Shown: positions 24,908-34,687, numbered from the stretch's first letter. The stretch is DNA of 64,000 bases from Paenactinomyces guangxiensis (GCF_016055185.1 NZ_JAECVR010000003.1:124001-188000); one strand, 5' to 3'. The notes: generated by a model from the letters alone, not told the origin. Numbers and translations: made by a program.

Positions 24908-27900
24908 TTACAGCTGATTGATTTCCTTCTCTATTTCCTCTGCACTCAGCTTAATCTTTGCCGCTGCCTCTTCATATGCAGCAGGATCAACTTTTTCCGA
25001 GCAGGCAAAGAGGAGGCTTTCATAATAATTATCGCAGTCTCTTTGCACTTTTTCTTTGATCTGATCAGTTGCACTGCGCCATTCATTCTGATAATGATGA
25101 AAGAACCGCTCCTGTTGTTCTTCCAAATAACCGGCAACCGCTGTTTCCAAAATCTTTTTCATCTCTTCCCGCATCAATGCCTTCCCGTTTTTCTCAAAAA
25201 AGGATTTACTATTTTTAAAGATAGAAACTGCCCGTTTGAAGGAATGAATCGTCAGCTCTTGAAACGGTTTCTCATAACGCGGTGGATCATGGCTATAATC
25301 CGGTTTGCCGGAGAGCGGAATTTCAGCGTTTATTTTTTTACATGCCACATTCAGGGTATCCATATGAGAATCCAGCTTACGGTTCATCCATCTTTCAATC
25401 CTGAGCGTGGTGGCACGCATTTCTTGCAGCAGGTCGTGTTGCATAAAGTCAACCAGTTCCATGACGCAGGATTTCAGTTTTTGCTTCAGGTCGCCGCCGT
25501 CGTCACGGAGAGCAGAAGGGTTGATGATCTCGGAAAAAACATCATGATATCGCAAAAACAGCCGCTGTCGCACATAATATAAAAGCTCGTGAATTTCCTG
25601 CTGCAAAGCGTGTTCTTCCGTATGGGTATGGTCCTGTTGGATGGTTTGAATGATCATTGCCTTCTCTTGTTCATACAGCTGTTTTTGCCGTTGTTTATCT
25701 TCGTTTGCCTGTCGGGTGGCCCTGACCATCTGAGTCAGCATCCCGCCGGCCCGCTCACAATCTCTTTTCAAGCTGTGCAGTGAAACCAGCATCAGATCTT
25801 TCATCATAAACGAAGTAAACGCTGTTTCAAAAGCGGTTATGCCTGAGTCCGCCAGAACCCCCTCTTTCCGGCTGCCGCCCCCTTTCTTTTCCTCCAGCGC
25901 GAGCAAACTGGAAACAGGAAACAGTCTGGGGTTGCGGATGCCGTACTGGAGCAGCTGATCCCCGATATATTGATGCACAGATGCCAGTTCTGCCTTCGAG
26001 GATGCCAAATCGGCCGCATTGATCAGAAAGAACATTTTGTCCATGGAAAATGTATCTTTCACACGCCCCAGCTGGATTAAAAACTCGCGGTCTGCCCTGG
26101 AAAACGGATGATTGTAATAAGTGACAAACAGAATGGCATCCGCATTTTTGATATATTGAAACGCAACATCCGTATGGCGGGCATGGATGGAGTCGGCTCC
26201 CGGCGTATCCACGAGGGTGACGCCTTGCCGGGTCAGCGGGCAATCATAATACAGTTCCGCCAGCTCGACAAAACAAGATTTTTCTTCATTCGCCACATAT
26301 TCCGCAAACTGTTTCAGGTTTAAGGTGCGGGCGCTCCCCAGTTGTGCAGAAAATGCCGGGAATCCTTTTTGAACCGCGCGTAAAAAAGGAAAGGTTGCCT
26401 TTTGTCTCGCATGGGGGGCCGGTACTGAACAAAGGCTGTCAATCCCCTGCAATGCTTCTGCAAGTGAATTTACTTCTTTTTGAAACAACTGATACACCTG
26501 TTTTAAGTCTTGAAACAGCGTATCCTCCGATTTAAACCGGATCACCGTCTCACCGTGAGGATGCTCAGCGGTAGGTGGACAGATTTTGTTAATCGTCGCC
26601 GTTGTCGGGTTCGGCGAGACCGGCAGAACCTGTTCGCCGATCAGCGCATTGGCAAATGAAGATTTTCCGGCGCTAAAGGCTCCAAACAGGGCAACGGTAA
26701 ACTGTTTATTTTCCGCTCTTTGCCGCTTCTGCTTTACCTCTTGCCGGATGGTTTTAAGCCCGACAAGACCGTCCATATAGGCTTCCGATCTTTTTACGTG
26801 TTCAAGGATCTGCTTGATTCTGGATGGCCAGTCTGTGGAAGCGGGAACCGTTTTCTCATCCGGCGGCTGTACTGCTGGTTGTTCTGCGCTTTTTTTGTGA
26901 CCGGTGACGGCAAACCGTTCGTTAGAAATGGGAATCGTTTGCTCTATTGCCGTTAGAGCGGCAAGGTCCACAGGGTGTTCAACTGCTTTGCTCCCGTCCA
27001 GCAATTGGTTCAGCTCTTCCTTATATGCTTCACGCTGTTGCTGTAATGAGACAATTTCATCACTTGCCTGTTTGTACTGTTCATACATGCAAATCTTTTC
27101 GTGTACGGCTTGCCGTTTGTGATTCAACTGTTCTTTTATTTTGTCTGCAAAAGAGTCATGGATGGAATTGGCAAGCCGGCGGTAGGCTTGTTTGATTTCG
27201 TTTGCCAGGTCTTCGCTGTATTGCAAAAGATAGTTTCCGGTTAATCCTGCTCCGGTTTTTATCACCTTTTTCAGGAGAGACGGCTCGAAAGAAATGGATG
27301 ACTGATAAACTTGTCCGCCAAGGGATTCTGAATAAATGTGATGGTGCTTTAAAAACTGGATCACAAATTGCTTGACATGGATATCCACCTGTGTTTCCAC
27401 TGTTTGTTTCAGCTTTTCATAAAAAGCTTTCGCCCGGTCTTCCTTTTCTTTCTCCGTTTTTGTTTTTGAGAAGAGGAATCCCACTTTAAAATTTGATTTC
27501 ATCGTTTCCAAATAGCGATGCGCCAGCTCTCTCACTTCATACGGCATGAGATAGGCATTTCTCAAGATTGATTCAATCCCCTGCTGATACTCCGTTTTCA
27601 CCTTTTCTCCCTGTCTGGTGAGCTCTTCTTGTTCCCGCTGAAGCGAAGCCAGCATAGTTTGAATCTGTTCTTGTCCGGGTAAGGAATCGATGTTGAGTTG
27701 TTCATGCAGTCGGGTGAACCTCTCTCTATTTTTTTCTTCCAGCTGATCCAGGTGAGCCTGAACCAGATAGTTCGCTTCATGGAAGATGCTCGGTTGGATC
27801 AGGGTTCCCCTGTCCGCAATCATCCAGTTGATCAACTGCTTCAGTTGCTCCAGTTGATTAAACGGATGATCCAGATCGCGTAAAGACGTATAAAAAATGC

Positions 27901-28588
27901 CGTCGGCTTCAATGTCCCAGCTTTCAAACGACTCCCGGACGCTTTTTTGATATTGTTCAAAAGAGAGTTCAGTTTTGCGGTGCTTATCTATCTGGTTAAT
28001 CACCAGAAACACCCGTTTTTGCCGTTGCTTTAACTCTTTCACAAACTGTAAATTAACCTCTGATTGCACATGGTTATAATCCATCATATAAAAAATAGCA
28101 TCAGACAGATGAAGAGCCGATTCCGTCGCTATCCGGTGTGCGTCATCCGTTGAATCAATCCCGGGTGTATCGAGAAAGCTGACACCTTCCGGCAAATGAG
28201 ACGTGTCTCTGTAAACATAGACCGCAACCACTTCCTCCCCGTTTTTACAGAGTTCTTTTAATTCCTGATATGTATAGGCCCCGTCATAGGTATGGCTTTC
28301 CCCGGAAGGCAACAGGAGGCTGACACGTTCGCGGCCCGATTGTATTTTGACAATGTTCGCACTTGTAGGGATCGGGCTGGTCGGCAGCAAATCTTCCCCA
28401 AACAATTCATTCAACATGGTAGATTTGCCCGCGGAAAAGTGTCCGCAAAAGGCGATGACAAACTCCTGTTTACGGGCTTTTTGTATCAAATCAAGAAGCT
28501 TAGCGCGATGAACTTCATCCTGCCTGTCCATAGCCTGATAGACGGACGCAAGCCTTTGCACCATTTCGGAGTGTATCGTTTCAATCAT
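24908..28588 (-). CDS. dynA: Two-headed bacterial dynamin
   Basis: 1226 residues, close to the Bacillus subtilis DynA length. Two dynamin-family GTPase modules in tandem: P-loop GHFSAGKST at about residue 49 with DTPGID near 145, and GAFSAGKSS at about 635 with DTPGADS near 800. Each GTPase is followed by long coiled-coil stalk helices. DynA tethers and fuses membranes and protects the cell envelope against phage and pore formers. The single gene is the fused form of what other bacteria encode as two dynamins. ATG behind AAAGGGGA. Confidence 0.96.
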   Translation of the reverse strand: MIETIHSEMVQRLASVYQAMDRQDEVHRAKLLDLIQKARKQEFVIAFCGHFSAGKSTMLNELFGEDLLPTSPIPTSANIVKIQSGRERVSLLLPSGESHTYDGAYTYQELKELCKNGEEVVAVYVYRDTSHLPEGVSFLDTPGIDSTDDAHRIATESALHLSDAIFYMMDYNHVQSEVNLQFVKELKQRQKRVFLVINQIDKHRKTELSFEQYQKSVRESFESWDIEADGIFYTSLRDLDHPFNQLEQLKQLINWMIADRGTLIQPSIFHEANYLVQAHLDQLEEKNRERFTRLHEQLNIDSLPGQEQIQTMLASLQREQEELTRQGEKVKTEYQQGIESILRNAYLMPYEVRELAHRYLETMKSNFKVGFLFSKTKTEKEKEDRAKAFYEKLKQTVETQVDIHVKQFVIQFLKHHHIYSESLGGQVYQSSISFEPSLLKKVIKTGAGLTGNYLLQYSEDLANEIKQAYRRLANSIHDSFADKIKEQLNHKRQAVHEKICMYEQYKQASDEIVSLQQQREAYKEELNQLLDGSKAVEHPVDLAALTAIEQTIPISNERFAVTGHKKSAEQPAVQPPDEKTVPASTDWPSRIKQILEHVKRSEAYMDGLVGLKTIRQEVKQKRQRAENKQFTVALFGAFSAGKSSFANALIGEQVLPVSPNPTTATINKICPPTAEHPHGETVIRFKSEDTLFQDLKQVYQLFQKEVNSLAEALQGIDSLCSVPAPHARQKATFPFLRAVQKGFPAFSAQLGSARTLNLKQFAEYVANEEKSCFVELAELYYDCPLTRQGVTLVDTPGADSIHARHTDVAFQYIKNADAILFVTYYNHPFSRADREFLIQLGRVKDTFSMDKMFFLINAADLASSKAELASVHQYIGDQLLQYGIRNPRLFPVSSLLALEEKKGGGSRKEGVLADSGITAFETAFTSFMMKDLMLVSLHSLKRDCERAGGMLTQMVRATRQANEDKQRQKQLYEQEKAMIIQTIQQDHTHTEEHALQQEIHELLYYVRQRLFLRYHDVFSEIINPSALRDDGGDLKQKLKSCVMELVDFMQHDLLQEMRATTLRIERWMNRKLDSHMDTLNVACKKINAEIPLSGKPDYSHDPPRYEKPFQELTIHSFKRAVSIFKNSKSFFEKNGKALMREEMKKILETAVAGYLEEQQERFFHHYQNEWRSATDQIKEKVQRDCDNYYESLLFACSEKVDPAAYEEAAAKIKLSAEEIEKEINQL

Positions 28589-28859
28589 CTGCTGCTTCCC
28601 CTTTGTCTAAATAAATCCATGTTCTTTTGTTCCATTGTGGTGATGAGTTTTTTCTCAGCAAGATTCCACCTCTTGCTGGTACGTATGATACGTATATGTT
28701 AAACCTGTGAAAAGGAAATGTAAATTCATTGCCCTATATTTCAAAAATTTTAAAAAGGGGACGGGGACGGTGGGGGTGATTAGACCTTATTGGCCTTTCC
28801 TTTTCCCAGAAAACTCTCATGACCTGGGCGACATAACCCTGGCAGAAAAGTTTTCATTC

Positions 28860-29038
28860 AAAACGGAACAAGGGAAAAAGCGAGGCAATTCTTCCTTGAA
28901 TTCGCTTCCCTGCCCTTACTGCCTGCGCCCCTTATGCAGTTTTTGGAGCAGCCATTTCTACTTCCTCGCAGCGCGCCAATCTGAGCGAGACAAAAATCCT
29001 GCCCTCCCCCTGTAACACACTGTACTTTCACAGAAAAA
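28860..29038 (+). repeat. Dispersed repeat, copy 2
   Basis: About 179 bases, counterpart of 17329-17509. It ends 95 bases ahead of the DJ-1/PfpI gene and points towards it, as copy 1 points towards the methyltransferase gene. The flanking 28589-28859 holds no gene; at 28755 a G-rich tract (GGGGACGGGGACGG) is notable. Confidence 0.8.
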
Positions 29039-29133
29039 ATACAAAATGAACTCCTGCTTAACGTTTTGATTATGAAAAATATGGGGAATATAGCTACCGA
29101 ATGAAACTTATCAAGCATACAGGAGTGAATCAA

Positions 29134-29682
29134 TTGGCGAAAGTTTTGATCCTTACCGGTGACGCAGCTGAAGCTTTAGAGGTGTTTTATCCGTATTACC
29201 GGCTGTTGGAAGAGGGACATGAAGCAACCATTGCCGCACCTAAGAAAAAAAGGTTGCAAACCGTAGTTCATGATTTTGAGCCAGTTATGGATACCTTTAC
29301 AGAAAAATGGGCCTACGGCTTGGAATCTCATATTGCGTTTTCCGACGTAAACGCTGCCGATTATGACGCATGCATGATTCCCGGCGGGCGCGCTCCCGAG
29401 TATATCCGCATGGAAAAAGAGGTTCCGGAAATTGTCCGGCACTTTTTTGAAACAAACAAACCAGTTGGAGCCATCTGCCATGCGGCGTTGATTTTCAGCC
29501 TGATCCCTGAAACGGTTAAGGGTCGCCGGATGACGGCTTTTACGAGTTGCCGTCCCGAAGTGGTAAGTGCCGGAGCCGAATATGTGAATCAACCCCTTCA
29601 TGTAGACGGAAATCTGGTATCCGCCCATGCCTGGCCCGATTTGCCCGGGTTTATGAAAGAGTTCTTAAAGCTGCTCAAATAA
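29134..29682 (+). CDS. DJ-1/PfpI family protein
   Basis: 182 residues from TTG 29134, preceded by CAGGAGTG; an ATG 33 bases upstream lacks a ribosome binding site. It contains MIPGGRAPEYIR and the nucleophile elbow GAICHAAL with the conserved Cys, typical of the DJ-1/PfpI class I glutamine-amidotransferase-like fold. Members act as deglycases, chaperones or stress proteins; the activity here is open. A clear terminator follows. Confidence 0.88.
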   Translation: MAKVLILTGDAAEALEVFYPYYRLLEEGHEATIAAPKKKRLQTVVHDFEPVMDTFTEKWAYGLESHIAFSDVNAADYDACMIPGGRAPEYIRMEKEVPEIVRHFFETNKPVGAICHAALIFSLIPETVKGRRMTAFTSCRPEVVSAGAEYVNQPLHVDGNLVSAHAWPDLPGFMKEFLKLLK

Positions 29683-29706
29683 AAGGTTTCTGACAGGAAT
29701 TAACAC

Positions 29707-29739
29707 CCGGCTCCCCGTCCGTTACGAGGAGCCGGTTTT
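29707..29739 (+). terminator. Terminator after the DJ-1/PfpI gene
   Basis: CCGGCTCC / GGAGCCGG with further pairing CGT/ACG inside, then TTTT. Confidence 0.85.
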
Positions 29740-29780
29740 ACAAGCAATTGTGTCATTCCCTGATGAGCGAAACAAGTCCA

Positions 29781-29969
29781 TTATCTCCATTCACTTTTGG
29801 GATCGTAAAAGATATCAAAGCTTTTGCCGGTGACCCGGGTGATAAACCGGTCTTGTTTGACGATGGATACACCTTTTAATTGAAACTCAATGACTTCCTT
29901 GTCTAAAGTTACCATCTTCACACGCACCACCCCGTACGGTCCCGGCTTGCCAATCTGTACATCACTCAT
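29781..29969 (-). CDS. Hypothetical protein, 62 residues
   Basis: Small beta-rich protein (GPYGVVRVKMVTLDKEVIEF ... FDIFYDPKSEWR). AAGGAGTG sits 7-8 bases ahead of ATG. Family not recognised. It is divergent from the GntR gene and lies next to a long operator-like palindrome, so it may be controlled by that regulator. Confidence 0.6.
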   Translation of the reverse strand: MSDVQIGKPGPYGVVRVKMVTLDKEVIEFQLKGVSIVKQDRFITRVTGKSFDIFYDPKSEWR

Positions 29970-30004
29970 CGGCAGACACTCCTTTTAGCGAAGATCACCG
30001 CTCA

Positions 30005-30030
30005 CTATTGATCTATATTTAGATCAATAG
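30005..30030. promoter_or_regulatory. Operator-like palindrome 1 in the gntR divergent region
   Basis: CTATTGATCTA / TAGATCAATAG, a perfect 11-base inverted repeat with a 4-base centre (TATT). No T tract, so an operator is more likely than a terminator. It lies between the divergent 62-residue gene and the GntR gene. Confidence 0.5.
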
Positions 30031-30063
30031 CCTTATAAAATTTTCCTAATTCCCTGTAATTAG

Positions 30064-30075
30064 TCTATATATAGA
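30064..30075. promoter_or_regulatory. Operator-like palindrome 2 in the gntR divergent region
   Basis: TCTATATATAGA, a 12-base palindrome sharing the ATCTATA-type half-site with palindrome 1; 90 bases before the GntR start. Confidence 0.4.
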
Positions 30076-30164
30076 TGATAAATTTGGCAATACCAAACTT
30101 TAAATTTTTCCAATTTTCCTTTAAACTAAAGTCTAGATTCAGCCGGCAAAGGAGTATATCAAAC

Positions 30165-30881
30165 ATGCCCAAAAATAATAAATGGCAAGACATTTATTAC
30201 ATTTTGCGGGATCGCATCCACCAGGGAGAACTCAGGCCCTGGCAGGAGTTTCCGACCAATTTTGAGTTAATGAAAGAATTTGAAGCCCATGCCGCAACGG
30301 TACAAAATGCCGTTAACGCTTTAATCGGAGATGGTTTGGTCTTTTCCGCTGGAAATACCACGCAAAGGAGAAGGGTCCGCCCTCTCCCTTCCAGGTCTCA
30401 TCGCAGAGGGGATTTTATCGCGGAGCACGGAGGAAACAGCAAAGAGGTCTTAATCAAATGTAAGATTCTTGATCATATGGAGGATATACCAGAAGCAATC
30501 CAGGGGCAAATCACGCTTCCCGCTCTTTTTCATCATACTTTACAGTTAAGGGATGATATCATTGTTGCGGTCTCCCGATCCTACATACCGGATACCGTAC
30601 CGCTGGAACCCTTGAAAGAACTCCTGGAACAACCGAATGCCGATATATATGAAACAATGAAATCCCATGGACTGAACCCAAGCGACTGTGAGGAAACGCT
30701 GATCTGCTCCATTGCCTCACCATCAGAAATGGAAGAACTGCAAATGCCTGAAAAGTCCAGAATTCCAATTGTTCGTATTACCCGCAAAGTATTTGACCCG
30801 GACGGCAAATTGCTCCTGGTCTGCCTGATGGTTGACCGGGCGGATTGTTTTGAGTTTCAGTATCGGTTTCCGCTATGTTAA
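30165..30881 (+). CDS. GntR/HutC-family regulator with UTRA domain
   Basis: 238 residues from ATG 30165, chosen for AAAGGAG 10 bases upstream. The N-terminal winged helix (WQDIYYILRDRIHQGELRPW ... FELMKEFEAHAATVQNAVNALI) departs somewhat from the usual P-S-x-R-x-T recognition helix. The C-terminal UTRA domain (about 95-238) binds a small effector, often a sugar phosphate or amino acid. The likely targets are its own promoter and the divergent small gene. The two glycosidase genes nearby may also be targets, but that is inference only. Confidence 0.88.
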   Translation: MPKNNKWQDIYYILRDRIHQGELRPWQEFPTNFELMKEFEAHAATVQNAVNALIGDGLVFSAGNTTQRRRVRPLPSRSHRRGDFIAEHGGNSKEVLIKCKILDHMEDIPEAIQGQITLPALFHHTLQLRDDIIVAVSRSYIPDTVPLEPLKELLEQPNADIYETMKSHGLNPSDCEETLICSIASPSEMEELQMPEKSRIPIVRITRKVFDPDGKLLLVCLMVDRADCFEFQYRFPLC

Positions 30882-30892
30882 TTATGATCTAT

Positions 30893-30934
30893 AAAAAAGC
30901 TTCTCTTCCTTAAAAATGGAAAAGAAGCCTTTTT
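30893..30934 (+). terminator. Terminator after the GntR gene
   Basis: GCTTCTCTTCC / GGAAAAGAAGC stem with one asymmetric base, flanked by A and T runs. Confidence 0.8.
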
Positions 30935-30964
30935 TGAAAGTGATTTGACTGTCACTGTAGAGAG

Positions 30965-31215
30965 CTTAGTTGCTTTTTCCTTTATCACTGCTCATTTTTT
31001 TCGCTTGATCCGGCACTTGGAATCTGAGTACAAACTCTAGATCTCTGTAGGATCACCGATCATGTGAGCGGGAATGCGGATATCCATGCATTCTTGATTG
31101 GACTCCTCACTTTGCATTATTTCTTCTTGTGGATTAGAAAGTTGTTGTTTTTCTCATCGGTTGGTTCTGGTTGCTTCACGGAAGACACTCCCTTCTCTGG
31201 TTCTTTTTTTATTAT
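30965..31215 (-). pseudogene. Frameshifted remnant of an unknown gene
   Basis: Three successive minus frames read like one protein: a Lys/Glu/Pro linker (EPEKGVSSVKQPEPTDEK), then SEESNQECMDIRIPAHMIGD, then LEFVLRFQVPDQAKKM ending TAA 30965-30967. At least two frameshifts and no N-terminal part. Family not recognised. Confidence 0.4.
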
Positions 31216-31230
31216 TGCCCATTACAATCA

Positions 31231-31262
31231 AACACCCCCGTGTCTGAGTGCACAGGGGTGTT
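31231..31262 (-). terminator. Terminator after the PA14 glycosidase gene
   Basis: AACACCCC / GGGGTGTT stem with an additional inner GTG/CAC, followed by a short T tract on the minus strand. Confidence 0.7.
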
Positions 31263-31280
31263 ATACCTGTCATCCGGATT

Positions 31281-34094
31281 CTATTGCCACATCCTTTTCA
31301 ACATATTGGCATCGACTTTGAGAAGTTCTTTTACTTGTCCGGTTACAAACTTGTCGGTCACTTTTTTGTTCAAGTGTTTCAGAAAATCATCGATATGTTT
31401 AACGGCCTGGTCTTGATGCCCGGCAGACAGTTGATGTTCTGCCTGGTTCAATTGATTTATTAGCTCAGCTGCAAGCGGATGTTTGATTTCACCGGAGTCT
31501 TCACACATCTCTATGAGATGACGGGTGGCTGGAATGCTGGTGCCCGCAAGTTCTTTATGGGCTTGTCGAAGCCGGATAAAGTCGGCCTTTTCTACTTTAC
31601 GGTCGTAGGTGAGCAATCCGTTGATTTCGATTTCGACATCGGTGGTTTGCGTATACACTGCAGCGCTCAATCCGGTATCTTTCATCTGCTTAATCTGATC
31701 GATGAGCCCGAGGTAACGCTTGGTTAATGCTTCTTTACTTTCCTGCATTTCATAGTTAAACACATTCGGGCTCCATTCGTGTCCGGGTACTTTTAACCCA
31801 AGCCCCCCGTATTCACCCAGGACGGCCGCGCGGGTTGATGTCGGTGTTGGAGCACAAGGGCCGACATAGCAATGCCAATCGATCAGATCACCTACGCCCT
31901 TATCTGTCCATCCGCTGGCGTTATTAACAAGCCGGGTCGGGTCTAAGTCTTTTACCCAGTTGGTCAGCCTTTCCGTATCGTATTGTCCCCATCCTTCATT
32001 AAAGACGGTCCAGACGACAATGGACGGATGGCTGCGATGCTGGTCAATCATTTCCTTAAATTCATTTTCAAACTGTTGTTTCTTTTCCTGAGTGAGCGGC
32101 TGATGATAAAACATGCTTGGCATATCCTGCCATACTACGACTCCCAGTTGATCGGCCCAGTAATACCATCGGTCAGGCTCTACTTTCATATGCTTGCGAA
32201 TCATGTTCATGCCCAGTTTTTTAACCACTTCAATATCAAATCTCAATGCCTCATCCGTCGGTGCCGTATAGATTCCGTCCGGCCAATATCCCTGATCCAG
32301 CGGCCCCATTTGGAACACAAATTTGCCGTTTAACATCGGGCGAAGGATGCCTTTCTCGTCTTTTGCCAACTTGATTTCTCTCATGCCGAAATAGCTGTTC
32401 ACTTGATCACGGCTTGTCCCGTTTTTCAACTCTACCTTTAAGTCATATAAGAAAGGATCATCGGGTGACCATAGCGTTGGATTGGGAACCGGGATTTTGA
32501 TTTCCGATCCTGCCGTCCCGCTCGCCCTGCCCACTTCTTTTCCATTTTTAAGTGCGATGGCTTCGACCGTTGCACCTTCCACCTTCTCACCTTTAACGGT
32601 TAATTTTAATATTTCGTTGTGGATATTGGGAACCATGTCCAACTGGGTGATATGGGCTGTAGGAACCGGCTCTAACCACACCGTCTGCCAAATACCGGTC
32701 ACCGATGTATACCAGATACCTCCAGGATTGAGCCTTTGTTTTCCAATCGCTTGATCGCCTTTATCTGTCGGATCATACACTTCCACAATCAATTCATTCT
32801 TTCCTTTTACCAAGTACTCGGTAACATCAAAACTGAATGAATCGTAACCGCCCCGATGGGTTCCTGCCTTTTTGCCATTCACATATACGCTGGCTTCCCA
32901 GTCTACCGCTCCAAAATGGAGAAGAACCCTCTGCCCGGCCCAATCATCCGGAACGGTAAATTGTCGTTTATACCAGCTGCGTTCTTCATGGCGCTCCACT
33001 CCGGATAATTTCGCTTCCATTGCAAATGGAACGAGAATTTTCTCCTTTAAAGTTTTGCCGCTCGGGAGCGGGTCACCTTGTTTCGCTGGAGCAAATTGCC
33101 ACTCCCCGTTCAAGTTCATCCATTTGGAGCGAACCATTTGCGGTCTTGGATACTCCGGCAAAACATTATCCGCCGACACTTTTTCCGCCCACGGCGATTG
33201 GATCAGATATTTCGAATGATTGACAACCAGACTGTTAAAAGCGGACAAAGAGCGGCCCTCTTTAGTGGTAAGGCCTCCTTTTCCATCATAGTTCAGCCTG
33301 ACAACATCTGCATCCTTCCCATAAACGGGATATTCAAATTCAAGCATCATCACCGAATCATCGCCTTGTTTCAAAGAAACCTTTGAAATTGGCCATGGAT
33401 GTCCCACGACATTCAAAGACAGATGATCCGCGATGCCGCCGGGAAGCGGATTTAATGGTTCAACAAATTGGATCTCTGCCGTTTTCCCGTCTTCAGAAAT
33501 GCTGGCAGATGAAGGACCGTCGTAAACATAGCCTTCCGGGAGGTAAAATGCTTCATGAGGGACGATTTGTTTCGGCTGACTGGCACTGGACCAGTTGAGA
33601 TACAGGTTCGCCCCGCCCCAATTCTCGAAATATTCCACTTTTATATCGTATTTTTTGCCTGCTTCCAGGGTGATGGGTTTCCCTATCTGTTCTTTGTCCC
33701 AATCATCGACCCAATGATCGATGATCAATTGATTGTTGATCCATAGCCTGAAACCATTATCTCCAATCATCGAAAAGGTATACTCTTCGGAATACTCGGG
33801 TTCAATCTGCCCCGTCCACCTTACCGTATTATACTCGTCCTGGCCGGTAAGAGATTTTAAAATCGGATTTAAGTCCCGAAAGTTAATGTTTGGATCAATG
33901 ACCTCATCTTTTTTCTGGTAAAAATCAAACTGATCCCGTCCGGAACTGATATAATATTCACCCACCAAACCGTGGAGTTGCAGAGAACTTTGCCCGGTTT
34001 CCTCTGCCGAAACGCCGCTTGCAAAACCTCCGATTGCCTGGACTGCCAAAAGGATTAAAATTATCAGTATTGGTAAGGCTTTTTGTTTCATCAT
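31281..34094 (-). CDS. Secreted family-2 glycoside hydrolase with PA14 domain
   Basis: 937 residues. Signal peptide (LPILIILILLAVQAIGGFASG), PA14 domain at about 40-175 (GLVGEYY ... YTFSMIGDNGFRLWINN), GH2 sugar-binding, Ig-like and TIM-barrel domains from about 310 to 820. The acid/base is Glu in VFNEGWG and the nucleophile is Glu in LGEYGG. The C-terminal 100 residues form a helical FIVAR-like region. Probably a beta-galactosidase, beta-mannosidase or glucuronidase on an extracellular polysaccharide. Terminator follows; a second GH2 gene lies upstream on the same strand. Confidence 0.9.
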   Translation of the reverse strand: MMKQKALPILIILILLAVQAIGGFASGVSAEETGQSSLQLHGLVGEYYISSGRDQFDFYQKKDEVIDPNINFRDLNPILKSLTGQDEYNTVRWTGQIEPEYSEEYTFSMIGDNGFRLWINNQLIIDHWVDDWDKEQIGKPITLEAGKKYDIKVEYFENWGGANLYLNWSSASQPKQIVPHEAFYLPEGYVYDGPSSASISEDGKTAEIQFVEPLNPLPGGIADHLSLNVVGHPWPISKVSLKQGDDSVMMLEFEYPVYGKDADVVRLNYDGKGGLTTKEGRSLSAFNSLVVNHSKYLIQSPWAEKVSADNVLPEYPRPQMVRSKWMNLNGEWQFAPAKQGDPLPSGKTLKEKILVPFAMEAKLSGVERHEERSWYKRQFTVPDDWAGQRVLLHFGAVDWEASVYVNGKKAGTHRGGYDSFSFDVTEYLVKGKNELIVEVYDPTDKGDQAIGKQRLNPGGIWYTSVTGIWQTVWLEPVPTAHITQLDMVPNIHNEILKLTVKGEKVEGATVEAIALKNGKEVGRASGTAGSEIKIPVPNPTLWSPDDPFLYDLKVELKNGTSRDQVNSYFGMREIKLAKDEKGILRPMLNGKFVFQMGPLDQGYWPDGIYTAPTDEALRFDIEVVKKLGMNMIRKHMKVEPDRWYYWADQLGVVVWQDMPSMFYHQPLTQEKKQQFENEFKEMIDQHRSHPSIVVWTVFNEGWGQYDTERLTNWVKDLDPTRLVNNASGWTDKGVGDLIDWHCYVGPCAPTPTSTRAAVLGEYGGLGLKVPGHEWSPNVFNYEMQESKEALTKRYLGLIDQIKQMKDTGLSAAVYTQTTDVEIEINGLLTYDRKVEKADFIRLRQAHKELAGTSIPATRHLIEMCEDSGEIKHPLAAELINQLNQAEHQLSAGHQDQAVKHIDDFLKHLNKKVTDKFVTGQVKELLKVDANMLKRMWQ

Positions 34095-34191
34095 GCTCCT
34101 CCCCTTAATGGTGATATCAAATCATGCTTGTTTTTATGGAATTTGGAGCCTTTTATATCTTACACTTGAATCACCCCCCGGACGTTGCTGT

Positions 34192-34647
34192 CTAAGCTTC
34201 TCTCTCCTTTGTCACTTGCAAGCTATTTTGATTTGGCTTCAGTTGGCCGCTCCCGACCATGAGACCCTGATTCCGGCTGGATACAATGACTCTTTGTAAG
34301 ACGATAAAAATACATAAGAGAAAACAGACGGCGATCTTGGTCCACCAGGAATTCAACGTCCCTTGAAAGGTGATGATCATTTGAATCACACCGATAACGC
34401 CGAGCATCGGACCAATCAGATTCTCATAGCCTCCCGTCAGCAAAATCCCTTCGATGACACAGGCGGTGATGCGTCCATTTCCATGCCCAGCAAAAAGAGC
34501 CAGGGCTATCACATCCATTTTTTGGTCAATAAAAGATCGGATTGCTTTCAATTGGTTTTCCTGTTTTTGCTGTGCATCGGAAAATTTCGTCAATAATAAA
34601 CTGTTAATTCTAATAACCAAAGAAGCTTCTTTTTCATCTTTAACCAA
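34192..34647 (-). CDS. Possible small membrane protein of unknown function
   Basis: The frame of up to 151 codons has two or three hydrophobic stretches (GPMLGVIGVIQMIITF; IAVCFLLCIFIVLQRVIV). The 5' end overlaps a strong AAAGAAGCTTCTTT inverted repeat (34617-34662), so the true start may lie further in. No clear ribosome binding site. It sits between the two GH2 genes on the same strand. Family not recognised. Confidence 0.4.
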   Translation of the reverse strand: MVKDEKEASLVIRINSLLLTKFSDAQQKQENQLKAIRSFIDQKMDVIALALFAGHGNGRITACVIEGILLTGGYENLIGPMLGVIGVIQMIITFQGTLNSWWTKIAVCFLLCIFIVLQRVIVSSRNQGLMVGSGQLKPNQNSLQVTKEREA

Positions 34648-34662
34648 AAAAGAAGCTTCTTT
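34617..34662 (-). terminator. Long inverted repeat between the glycosidase genes
   Basis: AAGAAGCTTCTTTTT / AAAAAAGAAGCTTCTT, an almost perfect 15-base stem; probably the terminator of the upstream GH2 gene, although the T tract after it is poor. Confidence 0.55.
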
Positions 34663-34687
34663 GCTGTCACTGTGGAACAGGTTCTGC

